Of a DNA stretch of 64,000 nucleotides, positions 45,795-54,300 are shown piece after piece. The DNA comes from Edaphobacter sp. 12200R-103. Lineage in GTDB: Bacteria; Acidobacteriota; Terriglobia; Terriglobales; Acidobacteriaceae. Made by a program: the position numbers and the translations under genes. Numbering within the stretch: position 1 is the stretch's first letter; each line of letters starts with the position of its first letter. The stretch is from assembly GCF_010093025.1 (NCBI RefSeq), contig NZ_CP048114.1, positions 992,001 through 1,056,000 on the forward strand, in the 5' to 3' direction. The notes under the pieces are model-generated. The model had not been told where the DNA came from. It made no database searches and worked only from the letters and a program-made list of their open reading frames with translations.

Positions 45795-46697
45795 ATGAGC
45801 ACCATTGCAGTGTCGAATCCATCTTCAGCTTCCTCGAATCATCGCTCCTTTACCTCCCTCCCGCATTTTGATCGGCCTACCTACCTGATGTGCCCTCCGG
45901 AGTGGTATGACGTTAATTACGTTATTAATCCCTGGATGGCCGGGAATCTCCATCGCCCCTCACGCGACCTTGCCTACGCGCAGTGGAAAGAGCTTCACAG
46001 CCAGCTGCAGCGCATCGGCGACATCCGTCTGATTCACGGGCAGAAGGGCCTGCCGGATATGGTCTTCGTCGGCCATGCCGCCCTGGTGCAGCATGGCGTC
46101 GTCGCCCTTTCCAGCTTTACTCATCCCCAGCGCCAGGCGGAGGAGAAGAATCTGCGCCGCTGGTTTGAATCTGCCGGTTTTATCGTCTGGGAGACACCCC
46201 GCGAGACCGCCTTCGAAGGTGAGGGAGACGCTCTCTTCAACGCAACCGGAGATCACATCTGGGCTGCCCACGGCGTACGGACCTGCCTTCAAAGCCATCG
46301 TCATGTCGCGGATGCCTTCCACGTCGGCGTAAGCTCGCTTCACCTGGTGGATCCTCGCTTCTACCACCTCGACACCTGCTTCGCGCCGCTATCCGGTGGC
46401 CACCTGGTCTATTTTCCGGGTGCGTTCGACAAGCCATCCCTGGCAAAGATAGAAGCAGCATTTGCCCCGGAGATGCGGATCATGGTCACTGAAGCTGAAG
46501 CTACCAGGTTCGCGTGCAACCTCATCAACGCGGGCCGCGAGATCATCATGGGTGCAGCAGGAACCGATCTGGCGGAACGGCTCGGCATGGCCGGCTACAA
46601 CGTTGTTGAGGTCAATCTGAGTGAGTTCATCCGGGGAGGAGGCTCCGCCAAGGCGCTCGCGCTGCGGCTGAGCGACAGCAGGGTAACTAACGGATAA
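45795..46697 (+). CDS. Amidinotransferase/dimethylargininase-fold protein without the catalytic Cys
   Basis: 300 residues. The fold marks are MCPPEWYDVNYVINPWM near 33-49, the Glu/Asp-rich substrate loop FEGEGDALFN and the active-site His in FYHLDTCFAPLSGG. The C-terminal active-site loop reads RGGGSAKALALRL. In active relatives the residue after the Lys is Cys (GGSAKC), the nucleophile; here it is Ala (codon GCG at 46653-46655). The enzyme would hydrolyse or transfer amidino groups of arginine derivatives, but without the Cys it should be inactive or repurposed. It starts after a 207-base gap holding a terminator. Confidence 0.8.
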   Translation: MSTIAVSNPSSASSNHRSFTSLPHFDRPTYLMCPPEWYDVNYVINPWMAGNLHRPSRDLAYAQWKELHSQLQRIGDIRLIHGQKGLPDMVFVGHAALVQHGVVALSSFTHPQRQAEEKNLRRWFESAGFIVWETPRETAFEGEGDALFNATGDHIWAAHGVRTCLQSHRHVADAFHVGVSSLHLVDPRFYHLDTCFAPLSGGHLVYFPGAFDKPSLAKIEAAFAPEMRIMVTEAEATRFACNLINAGREIIMGAAGTDLAERLGMAGYNVVEVNLSEFIRGGGSAKALALRLSDSRVTNG

Positions 46698-46726
46698 GGC
46701 TTCCCGCTTTTCTAAATCAAGACAGC

Positions 46727-46754
46727 AAGGCCCGGTGATCGCCTACCGGGCCTT
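46727..46754. terminator. Hairpin between convergent deiminase-fold gene and pyrF
   Basis: AAGGCCCGGT (46727-46736) pairs with ACCGGGCCTT (46745-46754) over an eight-base loop. The ten-base perfect stem between two converging genes suggests termination of both; the U tract is weak in either direction. Confidence 0.65.
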
Positions 46755-46833
46755 ACCGTTTGCGCCTATTTCCTCCATCCCCGAACTCGGCGATCGCCCG
46801 ATCGGACAGCAACCTGCGAGGGGATGTTTACGA

Positions 46834-47556
46834 CTAAAGCTCAGACTGAATCTCGGCCAGAATAGCCCGTGTCGCTGCTGCCGGGTCGGGCGCCTTGGTA
46901 ATCGGCCGCCCCACCACCAGCAGAGAAGCACCCCGCCTGATCGCATCGGACGGCGTCGACACTCTGCGCTGGTCATCCAGCGATGTCCCTGAGGGACGAA
47001 TCCCCGGCACGACCAGGAGAGCATCGTCGCCGATCTCCTGGCGTAGCGAACAAACCTCTTCCGCCGAGCAGACCATTCCGTCGATCCCGCTTGCCTTCGC
47101 CAGTCGCGCCAGTCGAAGGGCTTGCGCAGCAGGAGTCTCCGTGACGCCGACCGCGGCCAACTCCCCAGCGTCCATGCTGGTCAGCACTGTGACGGCGATC
47201 AGCCGTGGCGAACCGGGCGCCTGGGCAGCCTCAGAGGCTGCGCGTAGCATCGCTCCGCCTCCACAGCCGTGGACCGTCAGCAGGCTGGCCCCGGCACGGG
47301 TAGCCGAACGAACGGCCCCGGCAACGGTATTGGGAATGTCGTGCAGCTTCAGGTCGAGAAAGATGCTGTATCCGCGATCTCTGAGCTGCTCGACGAGGCC
47401 GTTGCCGGCAGCGTAGTACAGCTCCATGCCGACCTTCAGCCAGCGACAGGCGCCATCCATCCGGTCCACGAGATCCAGAGCCGCTGGAGCGTCGGGAACG
47501 TCCAGCGCGACAGCAAGATAGTCTTCAGGAGATTGATTCAGGGAGAGATTCTTCAC
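46834..47556 (-). CDS. pyrF: Orotidine 5'-phosphate decarboxylase
   Basis: 240 residues. The TIM-barrel marks are LAVALDVPD, LKVGMELYY and the catalytic tetrad region IFLDLKLHDIPNTV (Lys-Asp-Lys-Asp pattern), with LTVHGCGGG and VVPGIRPSG downstream. The phosphate-binding C-terminal part is SLLVVGRPITKAPDP. It converts OMP to UMP in pyrimidine synthesis. The start is GTG 47556. It is read towards the deiminase-fold gene and has no linked pyr genes here. Confidence 0.95.
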   Translation of the reverse strand: MKNLSLNQSPEDYLAVALDVPDAPAALDLVDRMDGACRWLKVGMELYYAAGNGLVEQLRDRGYSIFLDLKLHDIPNTVAGAVRSATRAGASLLTVHGCGGGAMLRAASEAAQAPGSPRLIAVTVLTSMDAGELAAVGVTETPAAQALRLARLAKASGIDGMVCSAEEVCSLRQEIGDDALLVVPGIRPSGTSLDDQRRVSTPSDAIRRGASLLVVGRPITKAPDPAAATRAILAEIQSEL

Positions 47557-47629
47557 AGCTTCAGTCTAGCGGATGCTCCGGGGAGTTCCGTTCCCGCCGG
47601 ACTGAAGCTGTCGAAGATCTGGCAGGGAA

Positions 47630-48157
47630 CTAGAGTCCCTGGCCGACTGTGACCGGTTGGCGGAACTGCGTGATGAGCTGTTGCGCCATCTCCGCATCGC
47701 CGGGCCGAAGCTTTTCAAGCTTGACCTTGCCCAGACCAGTGATGCCGACGGCCTTAGCCGCAGCATAGGATAGATCGACGATGCGGTCGTCCGGCACCGG
47801 GCCTCGATCGTTGACCCGGACGAATATGGATCTGCGATTCTTCAGATTGGTCACGCGCAGCCAGGTCCCCAGGGGGAGGCTGCGGTGGGCGCAGGTGAGG
47901 CTGTTCATGTCGTACTGTTCGCCGTTGGCCGTCTGCTTGCCCTGAAAATATCGTCCATACCACGACGCTGTTCCAACCTGGAACCAGCGGCGCGCCTTGC
48001 CTTGCTGAACCGGCTTTTTCTCTACAGGCTTCTTCGCCGATACAGCAGGATCGCTGGCCGACGCAGTGATTCCGAGTGCGACCAGCAGTGTTGCGATGGC
48101 AACTCCACGCCTGGTGGGGACAAGCTTCTCCCCCATCTTCGTAGAAAGAATGTTCAT
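47630..48157 (-). CDS. rlpA: RlpA-family septal-ring lytic transglycosylase-like protein
   Basis: 175 residues with a signal-type hydrophobic segment (VAIATLLVALGITASA) and a double-psi beta-barrel: QVGTASWYGRYFQGKQTANG, HRSLPLGTWLRVTNLKN and VRVNDRGPVPDDRIVDLS. The conserved His and Asp of the DPBB are present. The C-terminal SPOR domain of the E. coli protein is absent, as in many bacteria. RlpA cuts peptidoglycan strands that lack stem peptides. AGGAGG lies four bases before ATG. No partner in the window. Confidence 0.88.
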   Translation of the reverse strand: MNILSTKMGEKLVPTRRGVAIATLLVALGITASASDPAVSAKKPVEKKPVQQGKARRWFQVGTASWYGRYFQGKQTANGEQYDMNSLTCAHRSLPLGTWLRVTNLKNRRSIFVRVNDRGPVPDDRIVDLSYAAAKAVGITGLGKVKLEKLRPGDAEMAQQLITQFRQPVTVGQGL

Positions 48158-48426
48158 GCAACCTCCTAGTAATATTGTCCCTAGGCGGAAACTGCTAAGT
48201 CAATCAGCAACACAGGGTTACGGGGAACTTCGACTTGCAGGATGCTACTCAGCTGTGCTAAAGAAGATCAAGGAGTTCTGCTTCGATATTCGGACCTTCC
48301 AAAGTCGTTTGAGCCCATTTCGGGCCATTTTATGGTTGGAACCCGGGTCTTGAACCTTTTTCTCGAAAAAATTAGAAAAACCTCAAAATTCTTGAAAACG
48401 GCTCCGGAAAGGCCATTTTCGTATCT

Positions 48427-49224
48427 ATGCAGACCGTTCTCACCATCGCCGGCTTTGACCCTTCCTCAGGCGCAGGGGTCACTGCAGATTTGATGGTTTT
48501 TGCGGCGCATGGGCTGTTTGGAACTTCCGCGATTACCAGCCTGACCGTTCAGTCGACTACAGGAGTGCGTTCAAGTGAGCCTGTAACCGGCCGGACGCTT
48601 GCCGAAACGCTCAATTGCCTCTACTCCGACCTGCCGCCTGCCGGAATAAAACTGGGGATGCTGGGGACGTCCGGGATTGTAGAGGTCGTCGCCAACTACC
48701 TGGAGAGAGTTCGCAGGTCTTCGGACGGCACTCCCGTCGTTCTCGACCCCGTCATCCGTTCAAGTTCGGGAAGAGAACTCCTCGATACCAGAGGCGTCGA
48801 TTTGCTGAAAGAGCAACTGCTGCCCCTCGTGGACTGGGTAACTCCGAACCTCGCCGAGTTGAGCCTCGTGACAGGAGAGCGGGTGGAGACGCCAGTAGAG
48901 CTCGTCTCGGCGGCGCGCTCCCTGCAGGGACGCTTTTCGAACCTGAACATTCTGGCGACCGGCGGCCATCTTGAGCGGCCGGACGATTTGCTGCTAGCTG
49001 CCGATCACGAGCCGAAGTGGATTCGGGGGGAACGTATCGAGAGCCGGTCGACCCATGGAACCGGGTGTGCCTTATCAAGCGCCTTACTCAGCAGGCTGGT
49101 GCTGGGAGATCGAGCCCCGGAGGCTGCTGCGAGAGCCAAGGAGTATGTCGCCGAGGCCATACGTCGGGCAGTGCCGCTCGGCTTTGGGAATGGGCCGCTG
49201 AACCATCTTTGGCCACTCCGCTAG
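48427..49224 (+). CDS. thiD: Hydroxymethylpyrimidine/phosphomethylpyrimidine kinase
   Basis: 265 residues of the ribokinase fold. TIAGFDPSSGAGVTADLMVF is the N-terminal nucleotide/substrate motif, GIKLGMLG the middle, VVLDPVIRSSSG the phosphate region and STHGTGCALSSAL the catalytic anion hole with the Asp/Gly motif. It makes HMP pyrophosphate for thiamine. It lies 62 bases before thiS on the same strand. The AT-richer region just upstream holds no recognisable TPP riboswitch. Confidence 0.95.
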   Translation: MQTVLTIAGFDPSSGAGVTADLMVFAAHGLFGTSAITSLTVQSTTGVRSSEPVTGRTLAETLNCLYSDLPPAGIKLGMLGTSGIVEVVANYLERVRRSSDGTPVVLDPVIRSSSGRELLDTRGVDLLKEQLLPLVDWVTPNLAELSLVTGERVETPVELVSAARSLQGRFSNLNILATGGHLERPDDLLLAADHEPKWIRGERIESRSTHGTGCALSSALLSRLVLGDRAPEAAARAKEYVAEAIRRAVPLGFGNGPLNHLWPLR

Positions 49225-49286
49225 CGAAGCGCAGCCATGATTCAGGCAGCGGCCTGAGGCGCGCAGAGTCCTGTTACCTTATCTCT

Positions 49287-49511
49287 ATGCCACTTACGCT
49301 CGTCCTGAACGGCCATACGCGAATCTTTGAAGCTCTGGAAGTGTCCTCCACGTTGGAGGATCTTCTTAAAGAACTGGAGCTTAAGGGCGACCGTATCGCG
49401 GTAGAGCATAATGGGGAGATCGCAACGAGACAGAAGTGGAACGAGATCCGGCTGGAGAACAATGACCGGCTGGAAGTGGTTCATTTTGTGGGCGGCGGAT
49501 CAATAGGATAA
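49287..49511 (+). CDS. thiS: Sulphur-carrier protein ThiS with extended C-terminus
   Basis: 74 residues of the beta-grasp (ubiquitin-like) fold: LTLVLNGHTRIFE, TLEDLLKELEL and IAVEHNGEIATRQKW, ending DRLEVVHFVGGGSIG. ThiS normally ends in Gly-Gly so that ThiF can adenylate the terminal carboxylate. Here GG is followed by four more residues, so trimming would be needed. It follows thiD, in the thiamine context. An upstream extension of the open frame to 49017 overlaps thiD and is not used. Confidence 0.85.
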   Translation: MPLTLVLNGHTRIFEALEVSSTLEDLLKELELKGDRIAVEHNGEIATRQKWNEIRLENNDRLEVVHFVGGGSIG

Positions 49512-49548
49512 TTAGTGTTTTCATCCATATACGCCAAAAATATTAAAG

Positions 49549-50736
49549 TTACTTTGCAAGCTGGACGCGTTGTTCCCGGAGGTTCTGCCCGGTCACCTCG
49601 TAGAGCAGCCGCTCCCAATGATCTCCATATTCTTTCCATCCACCCAATGATTTGACCCGCGTCAGTGCTGCCTGACTCATACGCTCACGCAGGGAGGGAT
49701 CGTCCGCCAACTGCTGCATGCGGTGTGTGAGAACCTCCGTATCACGGATGGGGATGATAAAGCCCTCGACGTCATCAGTGAAAAGATCTTCGGAGCCAGT
49801 GTTGGTGGAAGCAATCACCGGGCACCCGCAGGCCATCGCCTGACCCTGGACCAGGGCAAGGCCTTCTTCAATACTGGGAAGCACCATGACGGTACTAGTG
49901 CTCATCAGCTCGATGAGACGATCCTGGGGGACTGAACCCAGGAACTCCACGTTCTGCTGAGGGAGTCGCGAGAGTACGGCTTCGAGATCGGGCCGCATGG
50001 CGCCAGCCACCCGAAGGCGTTTGGCCGGGTGCTGGACCTGCGAAAACGCCTGGAGGAGGTAGGGAAATCCCTTGCGAAGACTGACCGCGCCGGCAAACAA
50101 GACGTCAAATCTTCCTTCCTGAGGCTGCCCAACCGGACGGAAGCGCTCCAGGCGCACTCCATAAGGGATACGGCGAAGTTTTTCTTTGGGAATCCCCATC
50201 TCAAGGAACGATCGCTCAGCGAATCCTGAGGGCACGGTAATCAGGTCAGCGGCCTCATAGATCTTTTCCTCGCGGACGGTATCTCTCTCGTCGCTGACTG
50301 GAATATTGACGCCCCAGCGCTGATATTCGTCCGTAACGATCTGCTCCTGATAGCGCTGATGGGAGGATCCTCGATCACAGATATAGACCCCGCCCGAATT
50401 CTGAACTTTTTTGCCAGCTTTAAGGCCCGCGCCCGAGATAGCGATAAAAGCGTCGCAGACCGGGATGCGGCGCAGCATCCATTCATCGAAGGCCAGGGCG
50501 TTCCTATAGCCGAGAAAGTCGGTGGCCCACCGGCCTCCGATGCGGTACTTCTGAAACAGAAACTCCGCGGTATGGAGCCAGGGGAAGGTCTGCACACGGG
50601 AGTGCGGGAGTCCTTCGCGCTGAAGGCGGCGCCAAGGGAAGGTGGAGTAGATGACGGACAGATGTCCGCGGCGTTCCAGCTCGCGAGCCAGCTCAAAGTG
50701 ATGAAAGACGCCAAAGACAGCCTGAACGATTCTCAT
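49549..50736 (-). CDS. GT4-type glycosyltransferase
   Basis: 395 residues of the GT-B fold. The start is MRIVQAVFGVFHHFELAREL and the C-terminal nucleotide-sugar domain carries FAGAVSLRKGFPYLLQAF, NVEFLGSVPQDRLIELM and the E-x7-E site in PSIEEGLALVQGQAMACG followed by PVIASTNTG. This is the retaining GT4 group that transfers sugars to polysaccharide or lipid acceptors. The acceptor cannot be read from sequence. Its promoter should lie in the IS-like region that follows to the right. Confidence 0.88.
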   Translation of the reverse strand: MRIVQAVFGVFHHFELARELERRGHLSVIYSTFPWRRLQREGLPHSRVQTFPWLHTAEFLFQKYRIGGRWATDFLGYRNALAFDEWMLRRIPVCDAFIAISGAGLKAGKKVQNSGGVYICDRGSSHQRYQEQIVTDEYQRWGVNIPVSDERDTVREEKIYEAADLITVPSGFAERSFLEMGIPKEKLRRIPYGVRLERFRPVGQPQEGRFDVLFAGAVSLRKGFPYLLQAFSQVQHPAKRLRVAGAMRPDLEAVLSRLPQQNVEFLGSVPQDRLIELMSTSTVMVLPSIEEGLALVQGQAMACGCPVIASTNTGSEDLFTDDVEGFIIPIRDTEVLTHRMQQLADDPSLRERMSQAALTRVKSLGGWKEYGDHWERLLYEVTGQNLREQRVQLAK

Positions 50737-50834
50737 GAAGGGTGGGAAGGGCCTCAGGTCGATAGTAACAAAGGGGAATGGAGGCTCCTGGGCACGGCTG
50801 GAAGTGGCAAACCTGAACCTAAGGTTTTGTTGGC

Positions 50835-50878
50835 GCCCGATAGAAATGTCAGGGTTTCTAGCCCATTAGAAATGTCAG
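50835..50878. mobile_element. Left-end repeats of a decayed insertion sequence
   Basis: Two 18-bp copies, GCCCGATAGAAATGTCAG (50835-50852) and GCCCATTAGAAATGTCAG (50861-50878), differ at two positions and start 26 bases apart. The reverse complement of this sequence, TGACATTTCTAACGGGC, recurs at 55423-55439 in inverted orientation. Such repeated TTAGAAATGTCA ends are what I recall from ISNCY-type elements. The transposase body is gone from this side. Confidence 0.5.
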
Positions 50879-50946
50879 TATAACCTCGTAGTCGTCGTGC
50901 GGTGGGAATGTGTGAAATCGCGCTTTTGCGATTTCCACATTTCCAT

Positions 50947-50957
50947 CCCCCCCCCCC
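50947..50957. repeat. 11-base poly-C tract
   Basis: Eleven consecutive C residues, followed by GCGG. A tract of this length is prone to slipped-strand change and lies 434 bases upstream of the beta-helix surface protein gene. It could be a phase-variable element, but no promoter is identified next to it. Confidence 0.6.
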
Positions 50958-51054
50958 GCGGATTTTTGTAAGTCGTTCGTTCACTGACGAGAAGCTTACG
51001 CGTGAGTGCCGATCCGCTATCGATGAGCGAGTTGGCGATTTTGCACCAATCGAT

Positions 51055-51094
51055 ATTCTCGGATAGATCGCAGGATTCTCGGATAGATCGCAGG
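51055..51094. repeat. Tandem duplication of a 20-bp unit
   Basis: ATTCTCGGATAGATCGCAGG occurs twice, head to tail and identical (51055-51074 and 51075-51094). No coding function is evident. Confidence 0.85.
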
Positions 51095-51184
51095 CCGCCG
51101 GGCCATGAATCTTCGCTTGTCCACGAAGTCTGTTGGCCGTTACTTAAAAATCAGATGGCGATCCTAAGCGACCAGACTAAGTCC

Positions 51185-51206
51185 CCATGCAACTTAAGTT
51201 GCATGG
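51185..51206. promoter_or_regulatory. Perfect 22-bp palindrome, candidate operator
   Basis: CCATGCAACTT (51185-51195) is followed directly by its exact complement AAGTTGCATGG (51196-51206) with no spacer. Perfect symmetry without a loop favours a dimer-binding operator over a terminator. It lies 185 bases before the beta-helix gene start. Confidence 0.5.
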
Positions 51207-51390
51207 ATATCAAGAACTCTGACAGTTACTTTTGCCAGGCTGCCTTTATAAGTGCTGCAACGAAATAGGTTAGCGGACTAACCCGGTTACAGAAACCAGA
51301 TTCGTTGTGTCGCTATTTTCCTTGGGACTATTCAACGTTTTGTCATCGTTCCTATCTGTCGATTTGTCCAACCCGCCTTGGAGACCTCTG

Positions 51391-54300
51391 ATGAATGCAC
51401 CCTCCCTCCGCTCCTCGCACCCCTTCTTGCGTTTTTTTAAGGAACCGTTTCTCAAGGTTTCATTTGCGATGGCGTTGTTAGGGCTGATTTTGATCATTCC
51501 GCAGACCGCGTTCGCCGCGATCTACACGGTCAAAAATACATCGGATTCTGGTTCCGGTTCCTTGCGCGACGCGATCAATCAGGTGAATGCCGGTAGCGGT
51601 GGCGATACGATCAACTTCTCCGGCGTGACGGGCACCATTACGGTCGCCAGCACGCTGGTGATCACGAAACCAGTCACGATCAACGGTCCCGGAGCGAACA
51701 TCCTGGCGATCTCCGGCGGCGATGCGGTGGGGGTCTTCAGCTTTGGAACGGGCACGACGAACAGCGTCATCTCCGGTTTGGAGATCACGCATGGCTATGC
51801 GACGACTGCCGCTTCGCACCAGGGCGCAGGCATCTATACCGCTGCTGCGATCTTCATCAACAACTGTACGTTCTCCTACAACACAGCTGGGGGTGTGGGC
51901 GGCTTGAATGCCGGTGGCGCTCTCTTTGGATCGACGCCACTGGTGACCATCAACAACAGCACGTTTTTCAACAACACGGCTCTTGCGGCGGACGGCGGGG
52001 CCATCTACGCCACCCAGTTGGCGGTGAACAACAGCACCTTCTACAACAATACTGCTGGACTACAGGGGGGAGCGATCTGGGTGCTAATAGGCACAAGGCT
52101 GACGATCAACAACTCCACGATCATCGGAAACTCTACGACCGGTACAGCCAGCGGGAGCACCGGCGGAGGGGGAGTCTGGGTTACCGGGAATCAGGTTGTC
52201 ATCAAGAACAGCATCGTCTCTGGAAATAGTTCAGCATCAGTTGACCCTGACCTGCACTGCGCTCTCGCCTGCACACCTCCAACAGGCAATCTGTACGGCG
52301 ACGCCACAGTTACCTCGTTGCTGACGCCTTTGCAGTACAACGGTGGGCCGACGGTGACGATGGCTCCGCTTCCCGGCAAGACCGGAATCATCGGCGCCGG
52401 TCTGAACAGCTCGCTGGCAACCGATCAGCGCGGCGTCGTACGCCAGACCTCGGGCGCGAGCGATCTTGGCGCGGTACAGAATTACAACCTGGTAGTTTCG
52501 ACGACCGCAGACAGCACCGATCCTTCCTCCCTGTGCGACGGAAGCTCCGGCGATACATGCTCGCTGCGTGATGCGCTGAACCTGGCGAACACGCAGGGTG
52601 CAGGCGACATCGTCACCGTCACCGGCCTGACCGGCACCATCACTCTGAACAGTCCGCTGCCGGATGACACGGCCAATCTCAACATCAACGGCCCGGGGGC
52701 GAATCAGCTGACGATCGCAGGTGCGGGCAGCACCGGGATCTTCAACATCACAAATCCCAACTCTGTGACGAACATCAGTGGAGTGACGCTGAGCGGTGGC
52801 AGCAACACCACGGCCGGCGGTGGCGCGATCAACAATCAGGGCGTCACGCTAACGCTGAACAACTGCGAGCTGAACAACAACACAGCGACAGGGCAGGCTG
52901 GCGGCGCGCTGAATAATGGCATCAACGGCACGGCGTCGGTGGTGAACTGCACGTTCTCCGGCAACAGCGCGGCGAGCGGCGGCGCGATCAACAGCAGCGG
53001 TGTGCTGAACGTTGAGAACAGCACGTTCAACGGAAATACCGCAAGTTCAGGTAATGGCGGCGCGATCCTCAACCAGGGCCTGGCGGCGGTCACGAGCACC
53101 ACGATCACCGGCAACGCGGCGAGCGCTCTGGGTGGCGGCATCGAGAACGTCGGCACGATTGCGGTGAGCAACAGCATTGTGGCAGGGAACACCGAGGCGG
53201 GAAGCCCGAACGACGATTGCGGCTCGTGCGGAACGCAGACCACCTTCAACCTGACCAGCACGGCGGGAACGCCGGTAACCGCGGCGCAGGTGATGCTTGC
53301 TCCGTTGTATTACTACGGCCCTAACCAGACGGTGCGGACGATGCTGCCGATCCCGGGAAGCCCGGTGATGCAGGCAGGCGATCCGACGCAGTTGCCGGTC
53401 GACCTGACGACAGATGAACGCCAATTGCCACGCACGATCAACAGCAAGCTTGATCTTGGCGCGGTCGAGAGCAACTACGGCAGCGTTCAGTTTATGCAGC
53501 AGCCGACCGACACGACGGTAGGCGTAGCGATTTCGCCGTCCGTCAGCCTGAGTATCACCGAGAGCGGCGTAACAGCTCCGAATATTCCGCTGACGGTCTC
53601 GTTCACCGGTGCCGGCGTATTGAACGGAACATTGACCGAGACGACGGTTGCTCCGGTGAATCCCGGCGATCCAGCCGTCGCGACGTTCTCAGGTCTGAAC
53701 GTAGACACGGCGGGAACCGGCGATGTCCTGAACGCCAACGTTACGGTGACGCCTTCGGGTGTTGCACCGGCGGTGACGCTGACGGCCACCAGCAATTCGT
53801 TCGATGTCGCTCCAGTCATCAGCGTGCCGACAATTACCGTTGGCCCGGCTTCCCCCGTCGCCGGTCAGCCTGCAACGATTACGGTCGTTGTGCCAACGGT
53901 GGGCAGCACGCCTGCCAGCGGCACAGTAACTATCTATGACAACGGCAACGCCATCGGAACCGGCACGCTGGGACCGGACGGCACCGTCGTGGTGACCATA
54001 CCGGGAGGGATACTTCCGGTGGGTACAAGTACGATCACAGTCGGGTACACCGGCGATGGTCACTATGGCAGCTCGACCAGCGCTCCGCAAACAATATCGG
54101 TGACGCCGCCAGCGGCCTTGGATTTCACGTTGACTCTGACTTCGGCGCAGAACCAGACCGTGATCTCCGGTGAGACCGCACCCTACACGGTGAAAGTTGC
54201 TCCTACCAATGGAGCTTATCCAGGAGTCGTTAGCTTCACGGCAACTGGACTTCCCGCAGGCGCAACCGCGACCTTTAATCCGACGACGGTTGCAGCCGAT

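Larger units (their letters stand above)
50737..51390. other. Repeat-rich intergenic region upstream of the beta-helix protein
   Basis: No credible gene in 654 bases between divergently transcribed genes. It holds a pair of IS-end-like repeats (50835-50878), an 11-C run (50947-50957), a tandem 20-bp repeat (51055-51094), a perfect 22-bp palindrome (51185-51206) and a smaller inverted repeat GGTTAG-CGGA-CTAACC (51268-51283). The separate entries below describe these. This is the densest non-coding signal in the window. Confidence 0.6.

Noticed and set aside
48158..48426. TPP riboswitch upstream of thiD
   Set aside because: No CUGAGA or ACCUGA-type core elements in the correct order could be found.
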